In this document: positions 29,658 to 44,319 of the stretch, piece by piece
Numbering within the stretch: the stretch's first letter is position 1
Layout: every line of letters starts with the position of its first letter
NCBI GenBank assembly: GCA_028583405.1
Contig: JAPTMU010000036.1
Coordinates: 310,001-374,000 of the forward strand
Origin: Pogonophryne albipinna
Lineage: Eukaryota; Chordata; Actinopteri; Perciformes; Artedidraconidae
Direction: 5' to 3'
DNA: 64,000 nt
Notes under the pieces: generated by a model
The model's input: the letters and a program-made list of their open reading frames with translations, nothing else
What the model was told of the DNA's origin: nothing
Database searches by the model: none
Translations under genes and position numbers: made by a program

Positions 29658-29726
<69 letters not shown>
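29658..29726. repeat. (CA)n microsatellite
   Basis: This is an almost pure AC/CA run of about 69 bp in the last PKC intron, roughly 400 bp before the minisatellite. Confidence 0.95.
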
Positions 29727-29731
<5 letters not shown>

Positions 29732-30140
29732 AACATTATGGCAATATGGGTGAGTTGTGACTCACTGTAGCTTCAAGAAAAAAGAGAGGCACAGACTGTT
29801 GCAACTTCACTGAGCATTTATGCTGTTCCTCAGCCTACGGGAAATAAGAGAAAGACGTACGATTTGTATTTTTGTTTGTTTTTATTTATTTATTTTTATT
29901 ATTTAATTCTTCAGGAGAGTCATGAGAATTTGTATTTAATATTAAATAGGTATACAATGTGTAGTTCAACTCTTACGCAAAGTCTGATATGTTTGGGTTG
30001 AAGTAAGGCCACATTTGTTATTCATTTTAGGGTAATTTCCATCATCAAATTCATAAAAAATGCACTGAAAATATTTTCTAGTAAGTCTGTAATTTTTACA
30101 GAGAGAGATGCTTCAGGAATTTGTCATTGTAGAATTGGGT

Positions 30141-30763
30141 TGTATTCAACATTCTAGCATTGTCATTCAACATTCTAAAATTTGTATTCAACATTCTAGA
30201 ATAGTCATTCAACATAATTGTCATTCAACATTCTAGAATTTTCATTCAACATTCTAGAATCTGTATTCAACATTCTAGCATTTGTATTCAACATTCTAGA
30301 ATCTGTATTCAACATTCTAGCATTTGTATCCAACATTCTAGAATGTGTATCCAACATTCTAGAATTCGTATTCAACATTCTAGAATTTGTTTTCAACATT
30401 CTAGAATTGTCATTTTATATTCTAGAATTTGTATTCAACATTCTAGAATTGTCATTCAACATTCTAGTATTTGTATTCAACATTCTAGAATCTGTATTCA
30501 ACATTCTAGAACTGTCATTTAACATTCTAGAATTTTCATTCAACATTCTAGAATTGTCATTTTATATTCTAGAATTTGTATTGAACATTCTAGAATTGTC
30601 ATTCAACATTCTAGAATTGTCATTTTATATTCTAGAATTTGTATTCAACATTCTAGAATTGTCATTCAACATTCTAGAATTTGTATTCAACATTCTAGAA
30701 TCTATATTCAACATTCTAACATTTGTATCCAACATTCTAGAATTTGTATCCAACATTCTAGAA
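30141..30763. repeat. 21-bp minisatellite, left block
   Basis: There are about 30 tandem units of 21 bp with core ACATTCTAGAAT, followed by a variable linker (TTGTATTCA, TGTCATTCA, TTTCATTCA or TGTCATTTT). The left-edge units are the most diverged (TTCTAGCA, TTCTAAAA), as expected at an array margin. The block continues in 31952-35994 after an inserted element. Confidence 0.97.
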
Positions 30764-31951
<1,188 letters not shown>

Positions 31952-34900
31952 TTCTAGAATGTGTATCCAACATTCTAGAATTCGTATTCAACATTCTAGA
32001 ATTCTTTTTTTCAACATTCTAGAATTGTCATTTTATATTCTAGAATTTGTATTCAACATTCTAGAATTGTCATTTTATATTCCAGAATTTGTATTCAACA
32101 TTCTAGAATTGTCATTCAACATTCTAGAATTTGTATTCAACATTCTAGAGTCTGTATTCAACATTCTAGAACTGTCATTTAACATTCTAGAATTTTCATT
32201 CAACATTCTAGAAATGTCATTTAAAATTCTAGAATTTGTATTCAACATTCTAGAATTTTCATTGAACATTCTAGAATTCGTATTCAACATTCTAGAATTT
32301 GTATTCAACATTCTAGAATTGTCATTTTATATTCTAGAATTTGTATTCAACATTCTAGAATTGTCATTCAACATTCTAGAATTTGTATTCAACATTCTAG
32401 AATTTTCATTCAACATTCTAGAATTCGTATTCAACATTCTAGAATTTGTATTCAACATTCTAGAATTGTCATTTTATATTCCAGAATTTGTATTCAACAT
32501 TCTAGAACTGTCATTTAACATTCTAGAATTTTCATTCAACATTCTAGAAATGTCATTTAAAATTCTAGAATTTGTATTCAACATTCTAGAATTGTCATTT
32601 TATATTCCAGAATTTGTATTCAACATTCTAGAATTTTCATTCAACATTCTAGAATTCGTATTCAACATTCTAGAATTTGTATTCAACATTCTAGAATTGT
32701 CATTTTATATTCTAGAATTTGTATTCAACATTCTAGAATTGTCATTCAACATTCTAGAATTTTCATTCAACATTCTAGAATTCCTATTCAACATTCTAGA
32801 ATTTGTATTCAACATTCTAGAATTGTCATTCAACATTCTAGAATTTGTATTCAACATTCTAGAATTTTCATTCAACATTCTAGAATTCGTATTCAACATT
32901 CTAGAATTTGTATTCAACATTCTAGAATTGTCATTTTATATTCCAGAATTTGTATTCAACATTCTAGAATTGTCATTCAACATTCTAGAATTTGTATTCA
33001 ACATTCTAGAATTGTCATTTTATATTCTAGAATTTGTATTTAACATTCTAGAATTGTCATTCAACATTCTAGAATTTGTATTCAACATTCTAGAATTGTC
33101 ATTCAACATTCTAGAATTTGTATTCAACATTCTAGAATTTTCATTCAACATTCTAGAATTCGTATTCAACATTCTAGAATTTGTATTCAACATTCTAGAA
33201 TTGTCATTTTATAGTCTAGAATTTGTATTCAACATTCTAGAACTGTCATTTAACATTCTAGAATTTTCATTCAACATTCTAGAAATGTCATTTAAAATTC
33301 TAGAATTTGTATTCAACATTCTAGAATTGTCATTTTATATTCCAGAATTTGTATTCAACATTCTAGAATTGTCATTCAACATTCTAGAATACGTATTCAA
33401 CATTCTAGAATTTGTATTCAACATTCTAGAATTGTCATTTTATATTCTAGAATTTGTATTCAACATTCTAGAATTTTCATTCAACATTCTAGAATTCGTA
33501 TTCAACATTCTAGAATTTGTATTCAACATTCTAGAATTGTCATTTTATATTCCAGAATTTGTATTCAACATTCTAGAATTGTCATTCAACATTCTAGAAT
33601 TCGTATTCAACATTCTAGAATTTGTATTCAACATTCTAGAATTGTCATTTTATATTCTAGAATTTGTATTCAACATTCTAGAATTGTCATTCAACATTCT
33701 AGAATTTGTATTCAACATTCTAGAATTTTCATTCAACATTCTAGAATTCGTATTCAACATTCTAGAATTGTCATTTTATAGTCTAGAATTTGTATTCAAC
33801 ATTCTAGAACTGTCATTTAACATTCTAGAATTTTCATTCAACATTCTAGAATTGTCATTTTATATTCTAGAATTTGTATTCAACATTCTAGAATTTTCAT
33901 TCAACATTCTAGAATTTTCATTCAACATTCTAGAATTTTCATTCAACATTCTAGAATTTGTATTCAACATTCTAGAATTGTCATTTTATATTCCAGAATT
34001 TGTATTCAACATTCTAGAATTGTCATTTTATATTCCAGAATTTGTATTCAACATTCTAGAATTTTCATTCAACATTCTAGAATTCGTATTCAACATTCTA
34101 GAATTGTCATTTTATATTCTAGAATTTGTATTCAACATTCTAGAATTGTCATTCAACATTCTAGAATTTGTATTCAACATTCTAGAATTGTCATTTTATA
34201 TTCCAGAATTTGTATTCAACATTCTAGAATTTTCATTCAACATTCTAGAATTCGAATTCAACATTCTAGAATTTGTATTCAACATTCTAGAATTGTCATT
34301 TTATATTCTAGAATTTGTATTCAACATTCTAGAATTGTCATTCAACATTCTAGAATTTTCATTCAACATTCTAGAATTCGTATTCAACATTCTAGAATTT
34401 GTATTCAACATTCTAGAATTGTCATTCAACATTCTAGAATTTGTATTCAACATTCTAGAATTTTCATTCAACATTCTAGAATTCGTATTCAACATTCTAG
34501 AATTTGTATTCAACATTCTAGAATTGTCATTCAACATTCTAGAATTTGTATTCAACATTCTAGAATTTTCATTCAACATTCTAGAATTCGTATTCAACAT
34601 TCTAGAATTGTCATTTTATAGTCTAGAATTTGTATTCAACATTCTAGAATTGTCATTTTATATTCCAGAATTTGTATTCAACATTCTAGAATTGTCATTT
34701 TATATTCTAGAATTTGTATTCAACATTCTAGAATTTTCATTCAACATTCTAGAATTTTCATTCAACATTCTAGAATTCGTATTCAACATTCTAGAATTTG
34801 TATTCAACATTCTAGAATTGTCATTTTATATTCCAGAATTTGTATTCAACATTCTAGAATTGTCATTTTATATTCCAGAATTTGTATTCAACATTCTAGA

Positions 34901-35994
34901 ATTTTCATTCAACATTCTAGAATTCGTATTCAACATTCTAGAATTGTCATTTTATATTCTAGAATTTGTATTCAACATTCTAGAATTGTCATTCAACATT
35001 CTAGAATTTGTATTCAACATTCTAGAATTTTCATTCAACATTCTAGAATTCGTATTCAACATTCTAGAATTTGTATTCAACATTCTAGAATTGTCATTTT
35101 ATATTCTAGAATTTGTATTCAACATTCTAGAATTGTCATTCAACATTCTAGAATTTTCATTCAACATTCTAGAATTTTCATTCAACATTCTAGAATTCGT
35201 ATTCAACATTCTAGAATTTTCATTCAACATTCTAGAATTCGTATTCAACATTCTAGAATTTGTATTCAACATTCTAGAATTGTCATTCAACATTCTAGAA
35301 TTTGTATTCAACATTCTAGAATTTTCATTCAACATTTTAGAATTGTCATTTTATAGTCTAGAATTTGTATTCAACATTCTAGAACTGTCATTTAACATTC
35401 TAGAATTTTCATTAAACATTCTAGAATTCGTATTCAACATTCTAGAATTTGTATTCAACATTCTAGAATTGTCATTTTATATTCCAGAATTTGTATTCAA
35501 CATTCTAGAATTGTCATTCAACATTCTAGAATTCGTATTCAACATTCTAGAATTTGTATTCAACATTCTAGAATTGTCATTCAACATTCTAGAATTTTCA
35601 TTCAATAGTCTAGAATTCGTATTCAACATTCTAGAATTTGTATTCAACATTCTAGAATTGTCATTTTATATTCTAGAATTTGTATTCAACATTCTAGAAT
35701 TGTCATTCAACATTCTAGTATTTGTATTCAACATTCTAGAATCTGTATTCAACATTCTAGAACTGTCATTAAACATTCTAGAATTTGTATTCAACATTCT
35801 AGAATTGTCATTTTATATTTTAGAATTTTCATTCAACATTCTAGAACTGTCATTTACCATTCTATAATTCGTATTCAACATTCTAGAATCTGTATTCAAC
35901 ATTCTAGAATTGTCAATTTATATTCTAGAATTGTCATTCAACATTCTAGAAATGTCATTTTATATTCTAGAATTTGTATTCAACATTCTAGAAT
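31952..35994. repeat. 21-bp minisatellite, main block (about 190 units)
   Basis: This is about 4.04 kb of 21-bp units with core ACATTCTAGAAT. Because 21 is a multiple of 3 and the TAG of TCTAGA falls out of frame, one + frame stays open for about 1300 codons and would give FNILEFV-like heptads. I read that as a by-product of the repeat, not a gene. Recurring unit variants end TTTGTA, TTCGTA, TTGTCA, TTTTCA, or carry ATTTTATATTC in place of the usual CATTC; they appear in a loose seven-unit (about 147 bp) order. Each typical unit has one XbaI site (TCTAGA). Right-edge units are again diverged. Confidence 0.97.
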
Positions 35995-35999
35995 GTTCA

Positions 36000-37500
<1,501 letters not shown>

Positions 37501-37972
37501 ATCCATTTAGGTGAGCCAGGTGTCTAGGTGGACTAACTCATGAGGACAGAGTAGGATGCAATATACAACTATCCCGTCTCATTTTTCCTTCTCTTTCTCC
37601 AGGCAAGCCAATACAATAACTTAAAAGAGATACAAAGAAACTCCTTTCTGCACTAAGCAATCTTTTTTGTCTGCTCTTGAAATTATATTTATGCAGGTTC
37701 TGATTTGCTTCAAAAAACGTTTTCCGTCCTTATCAATTTAACCTGGTTTCAGCCAATAAACACATGACATACATTGCTGTAGTTTCTCACCTTGTTTGCA
37801 TTGCTTGGTAAAACAATTCAAATGGCATGTAGGACGATTGAGCCAAGCATGTCCTTTGCGCTACTCTGATCAAATAAGTAATGCAAATTAAAATCTCAGT
37901 AATCTCACATGACCTGGAAATTACACTGTGTTGTGTGAGTGTCACAGAAATGTAATACATTCCAATACTTAA

Positions 37973-38150
37973 AGGGGGCATATCAAGCTCATTTCTGGAT
38001 GCAAACTAGGGCTTCTACTAGCACATGGTGACATGCTTTAATGTTCAAAAGCCACATACATTTTCTTCTCACACTGTCGTTCTGATACCTGTATTTACCC
38101 TCTGTCTGAAACGCTACGTTTTAATGAGCCTGCATGTGACATAAGCAGGG
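37973..38150. mobile_element. Possible TTAA-type MITE, left end only
   Basis: TTAA at 37969-37972 is followed by AGGGGGCATATCAAGCTC, then a sequence laid out like other TTAA-flanked fish MITEs. No matching right end was located, so the copy may be truncated; the end coordinate is approximate. Confidence 0.3.
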
Positions 38151-39274
38151 GAGACAAATGTTAAATGCTTGTAGAATCCTGTTTTCTAATCTAGGCAGCC
38201 CACAAAAAACTGTGAAACAAGACAACCTAGTCTTATTCACAGTCTGTGGGTTGGTAGGCACTCGAGAAACACAAATCTACAGTATGTGCAAGTGTGATTG
38301 TTCTTTGTCAGAGGGAATATCATTACAGCAACCAAATGAGATGCACACCCACGTTTCCCAACATGCCCATGACCTCCCTTTGCCGAGAAATTCGCTTGAG
38401 TTCTTCTTCATCCTCCATGTGACATAATCCGTTTCCATGTCTTCGATTTAATTTGATTATCCTCTCATCACACACACACGAAAGTCCCTCTGATGTGTCA
38501 AGTTAAATACTGACAGCTTTCGTCCCTCTTATGAACAAAATAATTAACCCTTGTGTTGCCTTGGTTGCACCGAGATGCTGTTGCTATTTTTGTTCAAGGA
38601 ATTGTTTCATTGTCCTGTGAGATAATTCGGTTTCGGGTCAAATGTATAGAAGTATGTAGACATCTCTCATATCTGAGACGAGATAAAGGAGCTACATCTC
38701 AAAAGGTTTTCTGATAATAACAAACACGGCTTGCCTTATTGAAGAGTTCCTGACACCATTTCCTTTCATAAAACCAATCACAGGGTCTTATGGAAATGGT
38801 ATTACTGTGTCTATGTTACTTTGGTATTCAGAAAGGTGCATTTTGAATCAGGTGAACGAGATCTAGAGCATGTAATTGGTTGTTGTTGACCTCGTACTGG
38901 ATGTTGCGGTGGGGAAAATGAAAGATCAGGTGTAAAATGTTCTATATTTCACGGCCAGGAAGGGCAGCTGGAATTACAATTACAGTTTGATCGGAGAGAG
39001 CTCGCAAATGTTATATTTTCCATGCACATTGTCTAGTTGCCAAGCCTAGTGTGATTTTATTTAGTAATAAAAGCTGTAGTGTCAATGTTAATGTTTGCTG
39101 ATGTTTGATGATCTGTGTCCTGCTTTAGGCAAATGTGTTCCCTTCCCTCCACAGAATTGCAATGTGTACACTTTTTCATGTCTGTTCTGTTTTGTCAGTC
39201 TGCTTTCACTCTTCGTATTATTTCACATGCCTTATGTCTAAAGCTGTTCCTTCTCCTGTCCCTTTTTCCTACAG

Positions 39275-39439
39275 TGTGGCAAAGGAGCAGAGAACTTTGA
39301 CAAGTTCTTCACACGCACCCAGCCCCAGCTCACACCTCCAGATGAGCTGGTCATCGCCAACATCGACCAGGCCGAGTTTTCTGGGTTCTCTTTCATCAAC
39401 CCGCAGTTTGTGCAACCGGTGGTCATTAACAGCATATGA
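39275..39439 (+). CDS. prkca: PKC-alpha terminal coding exon: C-tail with turn and hydrophobic motifs, stop
   Basis: The exon encodes 54 residues followed by TGA (39437-39439), with a pyrimidine-rich tract and ACAG acceptor. It reads [18 protein letters not shown], then [14 protein letters not shown], then [13 protein letters not shown]. The threonine of LTPPDE matches the turn-motif site (human T638). The serine of GFSFINPQF matches the hydrophobic-motif site (human S657). The protein ends [11 protein letters not shown], whereas human PKC-alpha ends QSAV, a class I PDZ ligand that binds PICK1. Here position -2 is asparagine, so the canonical ligand is not present. The preceding intron is 13.8 kb. 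Confidence 0.95.
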   Translation, partial: CGKGAENFDKFFTRTQPQLTPPDELVIANIDQAEFSGFSFINPQFVQPVVINSI

Positions 39440-42400
39440 GAAGGAAGGGGAGACCTCCCTGAAGAACTTCCCTGCTCACTGCCACCTACTTAAAGCTACT
39501 GCCAATATACCGTCTGACCACAACTTGATCAAGGCCCTCTGTAATCCTTTATGCATTACTTTTATTTTAAGCATCACTCTGGGGCATGCATTTTTTGTTC
39601 TCTACAATGTATATGCCAGTATAGATTAGATTGGTTCTGAGCCATCAAAATAATGTATTTACTTCAGGTTAGTGATGAGCATGTACTGTAGATAAGGGGG
39701 TCTTTCTCTACAGCTGCTATCTGTATTGAAGGTTACCCAATCAGGAGACAGAAGAGTGTCTGGCTTAATTTATCTCTGCCAGTATATGATGACATTTAAA
39801 GATGAAATTAGACGTGGGTTAAAATAGGATTAGATGGCATTTAAGGCATGGATTCTTTACTGGACTTATTCTGGAAAAGGTTTAGATGCTTACAAACATC
39901 AATAGATAACATTATGGTATACAGATCTTGTTGCTTGGTCACGATGTACTTCCATAAGGATAACTATCACAATATAGATACAATGTAATGACCCGAAATA
40001 CACTCACATGAGGCAGTGCAGACACTATAGCCAAATATGAAGGACAGGTGGAGCAGGCGTTGAAACAGCTCCTCGAGATTCAATGTTTCCTGTATCGTGT
40101 TTACAGTTTTTTTCCCTTTTGATTTCCTTGTGATAGTATACATTTATATTTGACTACAATTAGATTTTTAGTGTGCGTAGCAAAGAATCCACTAAAGAAT
40201 GAACAGTTGCGTAATTAGATAATATGCAGCCTGTAAAATAATCAATGATGTCAGACACATAGGTATGAAAGTGTGTCAGGCTTTGTGTTCATTCTTAATC
40301 TTCTTAGCTTAACCTCATGTTACCTGCTTTTTAAAATGACTAATGAATCGTTTTGCCCTGACCGTAGCTGCAAATTGTATACTTGCAATGTCAATAATTC
40401 TGTGGACACTATGTGGACAGACAATAATCTGGTTAGTTTGCGGGTAGCGGTAGAAAGTTAATATACCTTAGATAAAAAATTAAACTTGAAACGTTTACAG
40501 TTTGTCAAGATTTAACACAGTGTTAACCACTGTCTCTATCCCATATCTACAAAGCCCCCCATTGGTCTTAAATGTCCCAACATTTTGCTAAACTGTTATT
40601 TGTTTGTAGAACATAACATATCATTGTGTGCTACCCATCTAATGTTATATCGCATACAGTCTCATGCTTCCAAGCATAGATAAAACACATGGTTAGTTTT
40701 CGATACAGAAGATGCAAATCTATTGGAGCATTTCCTCTGACACTGCTTTGTTGTCCTAAGAACAGACACAATCTTCATTTGGAGATTGTCAGCATAATCG
40801 TGTTTAGATAAATCCATTTTTTACATCCCTTTTATTATCATTTATGTATTCAAAAATGTAATGTACTCTCCTCTTCTTTTGTGGTCTCAGACATATTTTC
40901 CCATTAGATCAGATTACAATCTGTATCGTATCATTGCATAACCCCTTTGTAAATAATCATTAGTTATTCAAAAGAGTATAGAGAGTTACAGTTTTTATAC
41001 CAACACCCGAATGTGCTTTTATTACATTAATTATATATACCAATATTTGTATATCTATAGAAAAAGTAACCCAGTACAGATCAACTTTGTAACAGCTGGA
41101 TGTCTTTAAAAGAGTCCAGATTTAACAAGTTGTGTAATAGATCGGTTCTACTTGTTTTTTCCAGATTAATCAAAACGTTAATTTTATTTATTCATATTCA
41201 ATGGTTTCGACTGCAGATTGTCTGTTTGTTGGAAGCGTGTCTGGCCGTTGACTGTCCTTCTGTATCTGCATGCTCTTAGTAGGCATTATTCACGCACGTT
41301 ATCCGCTTGACGCATGCTACGAAGTATAAAACATCTACAAGTTACAGAACAACCCCAAAGTAATGCTCCACTCAAAACCTTTAGAGGCAAGAGTCTCCAA
41401 CTGAACTCTCAAAAGATTGCAAAAAGTTAAACCTATGGGAGGTGAATCATTCATACACAAAAGATAGATTTTAGATGAAGTAACACTGGTTTCAAAGCTA
41501 CAGATTGGCAAATGTGGTCAATACAAAAGCCACAGTCGGGTACCTTAAGAGTGCTGATCTTAGACCAGCCAGAATTATGAACATGTGATTGCCGTAGTTT
41601 GTAACTACACTGCGGACCATTCAGGCGTCAAGTTTAAATAACACATTCTTGCAACATTTACAGTGATTTTGCCAAAAATAATACAGATCTCCAGTGAAGA
41701 TGGAGTCAACATTTATTAAAGATTATCAATCTCCGTAAATAGATACTAATACTAAAATCTATTTTTAAATGACTTTCCTAAAACATAGTCCTTGATTCTA
41801 GATATGTGTTTTTTTCTTTGGAAGCTTGATGTATGTTCATTTGTATGGCTCCTGTTTCTTTTTGCCTTTACCTTTCTTAAGGCGATGTGGCATCCAGATC
41901 TGGGCGAGTTCTGAGTCAGACTCACTGCTCGTTGCTAATTCTGTGAATCCACTCGCTCTTTAGTGTCTCATGAATGGGTTTTATGTAATAATCTTAATGT
42001 TGTGTTGATGTCACTTTAATTTTGCTTTTAATGTTCGTTGTTGCTGTCAGTGTTGTCAATTTTATTTCTCTAGCTTCTGCTCAGACATTCAGGAATGTTT
42101 CAAAGGATATATTGCATTATAAAACTCATATCTAAATGCGATAGATAGGAAGCGTTTGTAATAGTGTATCCATGTTTTTCTAAGAGTTGTGCTCTCCTAC
42201 CTTGTTTCCTTTTTTGCATGTGCCAAACCTGGAAAATGCCAGAACCCGACAATAGCAGCGTTGCACTAGCTGTAGTCACATGGATGACTTCTTCTTTGTG
42301 GCAGCTTCTCCCTGTTTGGGCTGAGACCTGCCTAAAGCCACCTGCTGTACACTCTGTTGGCCACACATCATATAGCATGCTGCCATGAGTGCACATTGTG

Positions 42401-44035
42401 TCAGTACGCTTTACAATGCCAGTCAGTTTGATAAAGGACTCCTCATACACGCTAGTAGATTTGACTTCCTCTCTAGCCTTGGGCAGAATTGTGTCCGGAA
42501 AACATTTAATTTAACATCTGCCGTGAATTTCATAAGTGTGAGAGAAAATATACCTTGTACATACAGATACATCATTGTCTAACTTGAACCTCTATGTGCT
42601 GACTTAATAGACCCATCCCTTTAATAGAATCTCTGATTACTTGCTTCCCAAACTTCATTGTGTAATGTATTGAAAAGTCACAGTCAGTGTGGGCATGAAA
42701 CAAAGACTACTTACTCTCCCCGTGTGTGCCTTTCCCGACTTCAACAGATATACCGCACATCATCTTCATCATCCTGAACTCTCTACTGTTTACTCCATAC
42801 CTTTACTCCACTTGCTGTATTTTTAAGAAGCCTTGTTAATTTGCTCGGTCTTTACCTTGTGTTATGCCATGTAAGTGTTTCAGCACATCTCCCAGATGAA
42901 TCAATGTGAATAAGTCAAAAAGAGGGGAAAAAACATTGCACGCTTGGTTTACATAAATGTTCCATGATCTGGTCTTTAAATCTGAATTTGAAGCACATTT
43001 GTTTTGACTGACGCCAACAACTTTACAGCCATAAAAAAAACTACAACTTGACTTCTCCTCCTGTGTCTGCCTGCTTTACCTTTACCTCCCTGTGCCTATT
43101 AATGACTGAATTATGTAGTGACTTCATTCATATGTATCGACAATATCAAAGGTTGATCATGGGGAGTGATGGAACAATGAACAGGTGATTGACGGGGATT
43201 AGATCAATTAGCGAAAGATAAGATGGTGATGGCTTGTTTGAAGGATGACCCCTGTGCCTCGTCCTATATGAACCGACCCCCCCCTTGTTTTTTCTTGTAC
43301 GCCTTCTTTCTCTCTACTTGTTCCTCCTTCCACAGTGCCTGGGCCAAGTCAACCCGTCACATTATCGACAGTGTGCTCCTCCTTTCACCCTTTAAATCCC
43401 TTCAGGTCAGGAAAGTAGTCGCTTTTTCTCGTTCTATTCACTCTAAATCACAATTTCTGCGCTCTACTGGGAAAGGAGATAGCCAAATGTATTTCACTTT
43501 GTTTACAATGTATTAGATGTCCTCACCTTTTTGTTTTTATTTTAATTAATAAGGATTAACTTTCTGATGTAAAGGTTTTAAGAGAGAGGGATTTTTTATC
43601 TTGAATTGGCATTTCTTACTATTCTCCTTTTAGGTACATGTTTCCTTCAAATGTCTTTCTTTGTTTTTGTAGTTTGTCATTGCTCCATTGTCTCCTGTTT
43701 GCTGTGTAATCAGAGAGTTTTGGATTTACAGAGGATCAGTGATGTGCAGGAATGCCTTTTCCCTTAGCCCATACAGTAATATGGCCTCTAATTCTCCCGT
43801 CGTGCTTCATTAGGTATCTCAGCACCCCTGTCTTTGTACATAATTGACTTACAGTAGATACATAGACTGTAAAAGAAAGAATATATTGTATTTTGCAAAT
43901 GGTGTATGTTTGTTTCCTTCCCTGTCAGCCTGAAACCTTTAAAACTGAGTCTGAGCTTCTTACCTTGTAACTAAATGTGTCATTTGTACCTAATGTATGA
44001 TAATGCAAATAAAAATAAAATGAAAATTAATGTAT
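39440..44035 (+). other. prkca: prkca 3' untranslated region
   Basis: From the stop codon there is no further open coding segment up to twin AATAAA signals at 44008-44019, giving a 3'UTR of about 4.6 kb. Mammalian PRKCA also has a multi-kilobase 3'UTR. The region is AT-rich, with many ATTTA words. Whether earlier polyadenylation sites are used cannot be told from sequence. Confidence 0.65.
44008..44019 (+). terminator. Tandem polyadenylation signals
   Basis: Two adjacent AATAAA hexamers (44008-44013 and 44014-44019) are followed by a T/GT-rich stretch (TGTATGTATTTACC, then ACATTGTTGTATT). This is the best candidate 3' end of the PKC transcript. Confidence 0.6.
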
Positions 44036-44140
44036 GTATTTACCTTTTTACCACATTGTTGTATTAATCTTATATTTAGCAAAAGTTTGATTTCATTATA
44101 CAGTAGATCAGCCATTGCATTAGCAAAGTATTGCTATTAA

Positions 44141-44315
44141 AGGTGGGGTAGGTAAGTTTGAGAAACCGGCTCGAGATACACTTTTTGTTATATTCAATGG
44201 AATGCTCTCAACATCCCGATAGCAATGAATATCTGAAGTGCTTTGACAACAAATCCATAAAATAATGTCATCTGTGGAAGCCGTAGTACTGTAATCATTT
44301 TAGCCGGCCCCACCT
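44141..44315. mobile_element. Short TTAA-flanked MITE (internally deleted copy)
   Basis: TTAA duplications lie at 44137-44140 and 44316-44319. The left end starts AGGTGGGGTAGGTAAG and the right end is GGCCCCACCT. The left 120 bp match the 343-bp element at 51737-52079 closely, but the right half is missing, so this is an internally deleted relative. Confidence 0.75.
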
Positions 44316-44319
44316 TTAA

